A DNA stretch of 6,293 nt from CAIVAT01 sp037128705. GTDB taxonomy: Bacteria; Bacteroidota; Bacteroidia; Bacteroidales; FEN-979. Numbering within the stretch: position 1 is the stretch's first letter; each line of letters starts with the position of its first letter. The position numbers and the translations under genes are program-made. Below are positions 1 to 4,462 of the stretch, one piece after another. The DNA lies in contig JBAXVX010000074.1 in assembly GCA_037128705.1 (NCBI GenBank), positions 1 through 6,293 on the forward strand, written 5' to 3'. A model generated the notes under the pieces. That model worked only from the letters and a program-made list of their open reading frames with translations, was not told where the DNA came from and did not search any database.

Positions 1-90
1 GCGTCACGTGTCACGTTTTTTTTGTCACGCGTCACGCGTCACGTGTCACGTTTTTTTTGTCACGCGTCACGCGTCACGTGTCACGTTTTT
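1..90 (+). repeat. Left GTCACGC tandem array with 35-bp higher-order unit
   Basis: Heptamers GTCACGC and GTCACGT are grouped into a 35-bp unit made of two GTCACGC, one GTCACGT, then GTCACG followed by eight T. One full unit lies at 24-58. A left-truncated one lies at 1-23, cut by the window edge, and a third at 59-90 has its T run shortened to five. The full unit and the overlapping parts of the partial ones are identical apart from this T-run end. The array stops 15 bases before the carboxypeptidase start codon and probably continues to the left. Within each unit the 11-mer ACGTGTCACGT (6-16, 41-51, 76-86) is a perfect inverted repeat around a central T. Confidence 0.95.
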
Positions 91-105
91 AGGTATTTTT
101 ACCCC

Positions 106-1005
106 ATGATCCACCCCCCCTATCTTAAACCGGGCGACAAGATCGCCATCGTCTCCCCGGCCCGCAGCATCACCTTCGAGGAGGTGCATCCGGCCATCCG
201 TTTTTTTCAGCGGCAGGGGCTGGAGGTGGTGCTTGGCAGTTATGTTTTCACCCGGTATAACCAGTTTGCCGGCACTGATGAGCAACGGCGCAAAGATTTC
301 CAGCAGATGCTCGACGACGACCACATCAGGGCCATCGTATGTGCACGGGGCGGATATGGTACGGTGCGGATCATCGATCAGCTTGATTTCAAAAATTTCT
401 GCGACCATCCCAAATGGATTGTCGGATTCAGCGATGTGACCGTCCTTCATGCCCACATCCATAGGCAGTTCGGCATCGAAACCCTGCACGCCGCCATGCC
501 GGTTAACATGCAGGAAGAGAAACCGGATGACACGCTGATGACCTTGATTGAGGCTTTGTTTGGAAATCCCATGGCCTATTTTTGTGCGAAAAAACCCCTC
601 TCTCGTCCCGGAGTTGCCGAAGGGGTACTGGTCGGCGGAAACCTATCGATCCTGCATAACCTTGCCGGGACCGCATCAGACATTGATACCGCCGGAAAGA
701 TCCTGTTCATCGAAGATCTCGACGAATACCTCTACCACATCGACCGGATGATGATGAACCTGAAGCGGACCGGAAAACTGGCCAAGTTGCACGGACTCAT
801 CGTGGGAGGAATGAGCAAAATGAACGACAACGCCATCCCGTTCGGCCTCACGGCCAACGAGATCATTGCCGACAGCGTCAGGGAGTACAAATTTCCCGTC
901 TGTTATGATTTCCCGGCAGGGCACATCGAGCCGAACGTAGCCCTGGTGCTGGGGCGCAAGGTGACGTTGAAGGTAGGCACGGGGGTGGAGCTCAAGTTTC
1001 ATTGA
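106..1005 (+). CDS. LD-carboxypeptidase, peptidase family S66 (LdcA/MccF type)
   Basis: This 299-residue protein is a complete S66 serine peptidase. Characterised family members (LdcA) cut the terminal D-Ala from tetrapeptide muropeptides during peptidoglycan recycling in the cytoplasm, and the MccF branch cleaves microcin C-type peptide nucleotides. The Ser-Glu-His triad can be placed. Ser109 is in the nucleophile motif GFSDVT, Glu203 is in LFIEDLDEYL, and His273 is in FPAGHIEPN. A glycine-rich RGGYG stretch lies at 81-85. There is no signal peptide, which fits a cytoplasmic enzyme. I chose the ATG at 106 because homology begins directly there (HPPYLKPGDKIAIVSPA). The frame stays open upstream to a TTG at 22, but those 28 codons are only repeat array. 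There is no Shine-Dalgarno. TATTTTTA at 94-101 is one mismatch from TAnnTTTG, so a nearly leaderless transcript is possible. yraN follows after 48 bases and is probably cotranscribed. LdcA and MccF roles cannot be separated here, although the recycling role is more likely. Confidence 0.93.
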   Translation: MIHPPYLKPGDKIAIVSPARSITFEEVHPAIRFFQRQGLEVVLGSYVFTRYNQFAGTDEQRRKDFQQMLDDDHIRAIVCARGGYGTVRIIDQLDFKNFCDHPKWIVGFSDVTVLHAHIHRQFGIETLHAAMPVNMQEEKPDDTLMTLIEALFGNPMAYFCAKKPLSRPGVAEGVLVGGNLSILHNLAGTASDIDTAGKILFIEDLDEYLYHIDRMMMNLKRTGKLAKLHGLIVGGMSKMNDNAIPFGLTANEIIADSVREYKFPVCYDFPAGHIEPNVALVLGRKVTLKVGTGVELKFH

Positions 1006-1053
1006 TCTGTTACTTCACCTTTTCCCTTTTTTCCGATTAACCATAAAAATCTT

Positions 1054-1413
1054 ATGGATCACATTGAACTGGGAAAAGCCGGTGAAGATTACGCAGCCCG
1101 CTACCTTGAAAAGAGGGGTTACCGGATTCTCGACCGCAACTGGAAATGGGGCAGGGAGGAGCTCGACATCATCGCCCGCGATGGAGATTTCATCGTGATC
1201 GCGGAGGTGAAAACCCGCCATTCCGATCGTTTTTCCGATCCCGGAACATGTGTAAACCCAAAAAAGCAACGCATCCTGGCGCGGGCCGCCCAGGCCTATA
1301 TACGGTATCATGGCATGTTAGGTGAAATAAGGTTCGATGTAATTGTTATCGTATTGAAAAACAATACAATAACCGTGAACCACGTTAGGGATGCATTCTA
1401 CGCAACGCCATAA
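1054..1413 (+). CDS. yraN: YraN/UPF0102 family putative endonuclease
   Basis: This 119-residue protein has the length and full motif set of the UPF0102 (YraN) family, which has a PD-(D/E)xK nuclease-like fold. Visible motifs are the N-terminal GKAGEDYAARYLEKRGY (7-23) with the conserved Glu11, then RNWKWGREELDIIARDGD (28-45) with Asp38 as the likely first metal ligand, and IAEVKTR (49-55) with the E51-V-K53 pair. The C-terminal HVRDAF is also usual for the family. The in vivo role of the family is poorly defined, and a link to DNA repair or recombination is inferred from the fold. The start ATG is preceded by AT-rich sequence without a Shine-Dalgarno. It lies 48 bases after the carboxypeptidase gene and probably shares its transcript. 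It runs convergently into the RNase H gene across a gap of about 55 bases with no clear terminator. Confidence 0.93.
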   Translation: MDHIELGKAGEDYAARYLEKRGYRILDRNWKWGREELDIIARDGDFIVIAEVKTRHSDRFSDPGTCVNPKKQRILARAAQAYIRYHGMLGEIRFDVIVIVLKNNTITVNHVRDAFYATP

Positions 1414-1425
1414 AGAAATCTCCGA

Positions 1426-1505
1426 TTATCCACTCCCGAAATCTGGCGGAACTTCCTTCCCCAGCCCTTTACTTCCTCCCGAAATCCGCGGGAATCTCGC
1501 CCCAG
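1426..1505 (-). repeat. Degenerate tandem duplication of the RNase H gene's 3' end
   Basis: On the minus strand the last 37 bases of the RNase H gene (1505 to 1469) start CTGGGG, contain GATTTCGGGAG and end in TAA. Four bases later a 39-base copy (1464 to 1426) again starts CTGGGG, contains GATTTCGGGAG and ends in TAA. The gene end reads EIPADFGRK-stop and the copy can be read EVPPDFGSG-stop. The middle is diverged, so this is either an old duplication or partly chance. An exact match of 11 bases plus the matching ends favours duplication. Confidence 0.55.
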
Positions 1506-2101
1506 TATTCGGTTTCCCACTTGAGGATCTTGTTGGGCCACGAATTTTCGTGCAGCCATTTCAGGGCGCGGCCAACCAGGTCAAAGAGTTTTTGATTTTT
1601 TGGCGATACGGCCAGGTTGGTGTTGATGGCTTTCTTGCGAACCCAGGCGATGGCGGTGCGCGAATCGGAATAGACCGGCCAGTCGCTGTTCCGCTGGGCC
1701 AGGTAAGCTAAAGCATGCACGATGCCCAGGAATTCGCCCAGGTTTACCGTCCCTTCAGGAAAGGGACCCATGTGGAACAGTTCAGCCCCCGATTTCGTAT
1801 CCACCCCGCGGTATTCAAGGATACCCGGGTTTCCGGCACAGGCCGCATCCACACAGAGGCTGTCTGCAATGGGAACCCCGATGAGGGGATTGGAGCAGGC
1901 AATCTTTTTCGGGGCATTCAGCCCTTTGGTCATGTATTTCCGCGGATCGTCGTTCAAAGCCGCCCTGGCCAGGTCGGATGTCGGGAAGCCCTTGTACAGG
2001 GCCCCGTTAAACCCATCCACCTGCTTTTTGCAGTCGGCCCACCCCTCATAGACCCCCGGTTTTTTGCCCTTCCAGACAACGTAGTATTTATTTTTCGGCA
2101 T
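1469..2101 (-). CDS. Ribonuclease H with N-terminal viroplasmin (hybrid-binding) domain
   Basis: This 210-residue enzyme degrades the RNA strand of RNA-DNA hybrids (R-loops, primers). Residues 3-50 form a caulimovirus-viroplasmin/RNase HI N-terminal hybrid-binding domain (KYYVVWKGKKPGVYEGW, then GFNGALYKGF). Residues 78-210 are the catalytic RNase H fold. The four acidic residues are Asp85 (VDAAC), Glu123 (LGEFLGIVHAL), Asp146 (YSDSRTA) and Asp206 (PADFGRK). Their spacing of 38, 23 and 60 equals that of Bacillus halodurans RNase H (D71, E109, D132, D192), so the active site is intact and of that subclass. The C-terminus WGEIPADFGRK is typical of Bacteroidota homologues, from memory. The gene is divergent from the flippase and convergent with yraN, so it is a single-gene unit. 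A TATTTTTG box 16 bases before the ATG is a plausible promoter. Part of its 3' end appears duplicated after the stop. Confidence 0.96.
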   Translation of the reverse strand: MPKNKYYVVWKGKKPGVYEGWADCKKQVDGFNGALYKGFPTSDLARAALNDDPRKYMTKGLNAPKKIACSNPLIGVPIADSLCVDAACAGNPGILEYRGVDTKSGAELFHMGPFPEGTVNLGEFLGIVHALAYLAQRNSDWPVYSDSRTAIAWVRKKAINTNLAVSPKNQKLFDLVGRALKWLHENSWPNKILKWETEYWGEIPADFGRK

Positions 2102-2117
2102 ATTTCAGATTACCGTG

Positions 2118-2125
2118 CAAAAATA
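2118..2125 (-). promoter_or_regulatory. Putative -7 promoter box for the RNase H gene
   Basis: Read on the minus strand this is TATTTTTG, a perfect match to the Bacteroidota -7 consensus TAnnTTTG. It ends 16 bases before the ATG. No convincing -33 TTG element lies at the usual distance upstream, so the call rests on the -7 box and its position only. Confidence 0.5.
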
Positions 2126-2161
2126 ACATTTCCGGGTATAAATACATTTTCCCAAATGCAA

Positions 2162-2169
2162 TACCTTTG
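2162..2169 (+). promoter_or_regulatory. Putative -7 promoter box for the flippase gene (leaderless layout)
   Basis: TACCTTTG matches TAnnTTTG exactly and ends five bases before the flippase ATG at 2175. Transcription normally begins a few bases after this box, so the mRNA would start at or within a base or two of the ATG and would be leaderless. No clear -33 TTG is seen. It lies back to back with the RNase H box in a 73-bp divergent gap. Confidence 0.6.
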
Positions 2170-2174
2170 CGAAG

Positions 2175-3674
2175 ATGAATCCCCTCAAAAAACTTGCAGG
2201 CCAGACCGCCATCTACGGATTATCGAGCGTCCTGGGACGCCTGCTGGGCTATTTGCTGGTGCCCATCTACACACGGGTCTTCCTGCCGGGAGAATATGGC
2301 ACGGTGAGCGTGTTTTATGCCTATGCCGCCTTCCTGACGGTGATCCTTACCTACGGCATGGAAACCGCCTTCTTCCGGTTCCATGAAAATGAAACAAACA
2401 AATCCGGCGTTTTCAGTACCGCCATGATCTCGCTGATCATCTCCTCGGTGATCTTCCTCAGCCTGGCCTCCCTCTTTGCTCCCGACATCGCCCGGTGGAT
2501 CGACTATGCCGATCATCCCGAGTATGTCCTCTGGTTTGCCTGGTTTCTTGGCCTCGATGCACTGTCGAAGATCCCCTTTGCCCTGCTCAGGGCGCAAAAC
2601 AAGGCGATCAGGTTTGTCACCATCAACCTGACCAACATCTCGGTCAACTTCCTGCTGAACCTGTTCTTCCTGCTTTTCTGTCCCTGGGCCCTGAAGCATG
2701 CAGCGTGGGATTTCCTCGGCGGATTCATCCGCCTGGTTTACCGGCCCGACTGGGGAATTGAGTATATCTTTGTCTCCAACCTCATCGCCAGCATCCTGAC
2801 CCTCATCCTGCTGATCCCGCAGTATGCCGGGATCCGGTGGAAAATCAACCGGAAGCTCCTGAAAACCATGCTGATCTATGCCTTTCCCCTGCTCTTTGCC
2901 GGAATGGCGGGCATTGTCAACGAAACCTTCGACCGCATCCTCCTCAGGTACCTGCTGCCCGAAGGCATCGCCTCCTACCAGGTGGGGATCTACAGCGCCT
3001 GCTACAAAATCTCGATCCTGATGACCATCTTCATCCAGGCCTATAAATACGCGGCCGAACCCTTCTTCTTCGCCGCCGCAAAGGAAAAAGATGCCAAAAT
3101 ATTGTATGCCCGCATCATGGATTATTTCATCGTGGTGGTCTCCTTCATCTTCCTGGCCACCATGGTCTACCTCGATGATTTCGTCATGCGTTACCTCATC
3201 GGAAAAAATTACTGGGAGGGCAAAGGGGTCATCCCCATCCTCATGATGGCCAACCTGTTTCTCGGGGTCTATTATAACCTCTCCATCTGGTACAAACTCA
3301 CCTCTAAAACCATATGGGGGGCCTGGCTTTCACTGGTCGGCGCCGTGATCACCCTCGCCCTGAATTTCTGGTGGATCCCGCTGAGCCCCGATCACCTCAT
3401 CCACGGATACCTCGGATCGGCCTGGGCCACCTTTATCTGCTACGGCACGATGATGGTCCTTTCGTACCTCCTCGGGCAGCAGTTTTTCCCGGTGAAGTAC
3501 AACCTCAACAGGTTTTTCGGCTACCTCTCCCTGGCTGTGCTGCTTTACCTCGTCAGCGTCTACGTGGTTCCCGACGGACGGGCCCTGCGTTTTCTTTTTC
3601 ATACGCTGCTGCTGATCATCTATGCAGTAGTCGCCTGGCTGGTTGAAAAGCCGCGCCTGGCTGCTGCCCGATAA
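2175..3674 (+). CDS. Polysaccharide/lipid-linked oligosaccharide flippase (Wzx-like, MOP superfamily)
   Basis: This 499-residue inner-membrane protein is almost entirely hydrophobic segments joined by short charged loops. I count about 14 helices, near residues 11-32, 45-65, 82-103, 116-135, 153-169, 197-216, 231-249, 267-288, 315-335, 352-372, 383-401, 412-433, 449-465 and 471-490. That is the expected number for MATE/MVF-like flippases. The N-terminal GQTAIYGLSSVLGRLLGYLL and VPIYTRVFLPGEYG are the signature of the polysaccharide-synthesis flippase family, with a conserved ETFDRILLRYLLP region at 250-262. Members move undecaprenyl-linked glycan units across the inner membrane for surface polysaccharide or glycoprotein assembly. 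The substrate cannot be told from sequence, and no glycosyltransferases are nearby, so it is not inside an obvious polysaccharide cluster here. The start is fixed by family homology and by the promoter box five bases upstream. dut follows 134 bases later with its own candidate promoter. Confidence 0.92.
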   Translation: MNPLKKLAGQTAIYGLSSVLGRLLGYLLVPIYTRVFLPGEYGTVSVFYAYAAFLTVILTYGMETAFFRFHENETNKSGVFSTAMISLIISSVIFLSLASLFAPDIARWIDYADHPEYVLWFAWFLGLDALSKIPFALLRAQNKAIRFVTINLTNISVNFLLNLFFLLFCPWALKHAAWDFLGGFIRLVYRPDWGIEYIFVSNLIASILTLILLIPQYAGIRWKINRKLLKTMLIYAFPLLFAGMAGIVNETFDRILLRYLLPEGIASYQVGIYSACYKISILMTIFIQAYKYAAEPFFFAAAKEKDAKILYARIMDYFIVVVSFIFLATMVYLDDFVMRYLIGKNYWEGKGVIPILMMANLFLGVYYNLSIWYKLTSKTIWGAWLSLVGAVITLALNFWWIPLSPDHLIHGYLGSAWATFICYGTMMVLSYLLGQQFFPVKYNLNRFFGYLSLAVLLYLVSVYVVPDGRALRFLFHTLLLIIYAVVAWLVEKPRLAAAR

Positions 3675-3686
3675 ACAAGATTTTAT

Positions 3687-3694
3687 TACCTTTG
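3687..3694 (+). promoter_or_regulatory. Putative -7 promoter box upstream of dut
   Basis: TACCTTTG is a perfect TAnnTTTG match and is identical to the box before the flippase. It begins 13 bases after the flippase stop codon and 122 bases before the dut ATG, so it would give a leader of roughly 110 bases. The -33 region holds no clear TTG at the right spacing. Confidence 0.5.
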
Positions 3695-3808
3695 CCCTCA
3701 ATTTATTGGAACCTGTTTAACCCTGGTAATGAGGCTTGCCACTGAAGGAATGTAACTACCCTTGAAGTGGGGATCCTTCATCAGGACGGTATTAATTTAT
3801 TTTTATTC
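3695..3808 (+). promoter_or_regulatory. Possible structured leader of dut with tiny ORF and alternative pairings
   Basis: No known riboswitch was recognised in this 114-base stretch. Segment A (CACTGAAGGA, 3740-3749) can pair with B (CCTTGAAGTG, 3760-3769) through a tandem G-A mismatch. A can also pair with C (TCCTTCA, 3774-3780) in seven Watson-Crick pairs. B can pair with C in five (TGAAG with CTTCA). These pairings compete. An eight-codon ORF, MRLATEGM-stop (3729-3755), covers segment A. There is no U-run after C, so this is not a textbook terminator. The structure may be chance. Confidence 0.25.
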
Positions 3809-4243
3809 ATGAAGATCAGGATTGTCAACCATTCAAAACACCCTTTGCCGGCCTATGAAACGGTTGCTTCGGCCGGGATGGACCTGCGTGCGAACCTCGA
3901 CCATGAAGTGTTGCTGAAACCGCTCGAACGGAGCCTGGTTCCCACCGGACTGTTTATCGAAATTCCCATCGGGTATGAAGCCCAGATCAGGCCCCGCAGC
4001 GGGCTGGCCGCCAAAAAGGGGATCACCCTGCTGAACACCCCGGGAACCATCGATGCCGATTACCGCGGCGAAATCAAGGTGATCCTGGTCAACCTGTCGA
4101 ATGAGGATTTTGTGGTGCGCGACGGCGAACGCATCGCCCAGATGATCATCGCCGCCCACCAGCAGGCCGAATGGGTGGAGGTCGACGAACTGGAAGCAAC
4201 GCAAAGAGGAGCAGGAGGGTTTGGACATACAGGGGAGAAATGA
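3809..4243 (+). CDS. dut: dUTP diphosphatase (dUTPase), trimeric type
   Basis: This 144-residue enzyme hydrolyses dUTP to dUMP and pyrophosphate, keeping uracil out of DNA and feeding thymidylate synthesis. All five motifs of the homotrimeric family are present and in order. They are AGMDLRA (22-28), RPRSGLA (61-67), NTPGTIDADYRGEIKV (76-91, with catalytic Asp83 and the uracil-stacking Tyr85), GERIAQ (106-111) and the C-terminal flexible arm RGAGGFGHTG (133-142). The arm has His where the commoner version has Ser (GFGSTG), and I recall the His form from other Bacteroidota. The length is standard. I chose the ATG at 3809 because the conserved MKIRIVNHS begins there. A GTG at 3767 is in frame but adds 14 unconserved residues. 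No Shine-Dalgarno is visible. The last two bases of the stop codon are the first bases of the GATTTAC array, so repeat DNA abuts the gene exactly. Confidence 0.97.
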   Translation: MKIRIVNHSKHPLPAYETVASAGMDLRANLDHEVLLKPLERSLVPTGLFIEIPIGYEAQIRPRSGLAAKKGITLLNTPGTIDADYRGEIKVILVNLSNEDFVVRDGERIAQMIIAAHQQAEWVEVDELEATQRGAGGFGHTGEK

Positions 4244-4304
4244 TTTACGATTTACGATGTACGATTTACGATGTACGATTTACGATTTACGATTTACGAT
4301 TTAC
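4242..4304 (+). repeat. GATTTAC heptamer array (9 copies)
   Basis: There are nine perfect-length heptamers in a row. Seven are GATTTAC and two (4256-4262, 4270-4276) are GATGTAC. The only varying position is the fourth. The array starts inside the dut stop codon and ends in GA plus a T run (4307-4313). In any plus frame it reads as the heptapeptide period FTIYDLR without a stop. It is probably non-coding, because it lies downstream of the stop and reads equally in all frames. Confidence 0.95.
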
Positions 4305-4313
4305 GATTTTTTT

Positions 4314-4345
4314 CATTACTCCATTACTCCATTACTTCATTACTT
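4314..4345 (+). repeat. CATTACTC/CATTACTT octamer array (4 copies)
   Basis: There are two copies of CATTACTC followed by two of CATTACTT, in exact 8-base register. The array is joined to the GATTTAC array by a seven-T run and to the next octamer array by TTTA. It therefore marks the change from a 7-base to an 8-base period. It also reads without a stop in all plus frames. Confidence 0.88.
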
Positions 4346-4349
4346 TTTA

Positions 4350-4447
4350 CCTTGTCACCCTGTTACCTTGTTACCCTGTTACCTTGTCACCCTGTCACCC
4401 TGTTACCTTGTCACCTTGTTACCTTGTCACCCTGTCACCTTGTTACC
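4350..4447 (+). repeat. CCYTGTYA octamer array (12 copies)
   Basis: Twelve uninterrupted 8-base units occupy 4350-4445, followed by CC. Every unit fits CCYTGTYA. All variation is C or T at positions 3 and 7, and the other six positions are invariant over 96 bases. The plus strand is pyrimidine-rich and stop-free in all frames (peptide period such as PCYLVTLS), while the minus strand has TAA or TGA in every unit. It ends 15 bases before the TPR gene, so any promoter of that gene must overlap or adjoin it. Confidence 0.95.
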
Positions 4448-4449
4448 AA

Positions 4450-4457
4450 ATAATTTG
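4450..4457 (+). promoter_or_regulatory. Weak candidate -7 element for the TPR gene
   Basis: ATAATTTG keeps the TTTG half of TAnnTTTG but has the first two bases swapped. Its TTTG ends five bases before the ATG, the same spacing as in the flippase gene. The repeat array just upstream supplies TTG at 4424-4426, 23 bases away, which is slightly long for a -33 element. Confidence 0.25.
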
Positions 4458-4462
4458 ATTTA

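Noticed and set aside
16..23. T8 runs as intrinsic terminators
   Set aside because: The only preceding inverted repeat (ACGTG-T-CACGT) has a one-base centre, so as RNA it leaves at most a three-to-four pair stem, too weak for a terminator.
67..489. Minus-strand ORFs opposite the carboxypeptidase and similar long antisense frames over the TPR gene (4478-5539)
   Set aside because: They are shadows of GC-balanced coding regions on the plus strand and show no recognisable domain.
1475..1495. Hairpin TCCCG/CGGGA as a terminator for yraN or RNase H
   Set aside because: The stem is five pairs, lies inside the RNase H coding end and has no following T run in either direction.
3735..3790. Cobalamin riboswitch before dut, suggested by GCCACTG and TCAGGA
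   Set aside because: Only two short strings resemble the B12-box region. The conserved upstream core and the AGTCAGGAGACCTGCC-like box are missing, and dut is not an expected target.
3767..3808. GTG start adding 14 residues to dUTPase
   Set aside because: Family homology begins at the ATG at 3809, and the extra residues are not typical of dUTPases.
4242..4447. CRISPR array
   Set aside because: Units are 7-8 bases with no unique spacers, and no cas genes are present. The same applies to the two GTCACGC arrays, whose 35- and 54-base periods contain only repeat-derived sequence.
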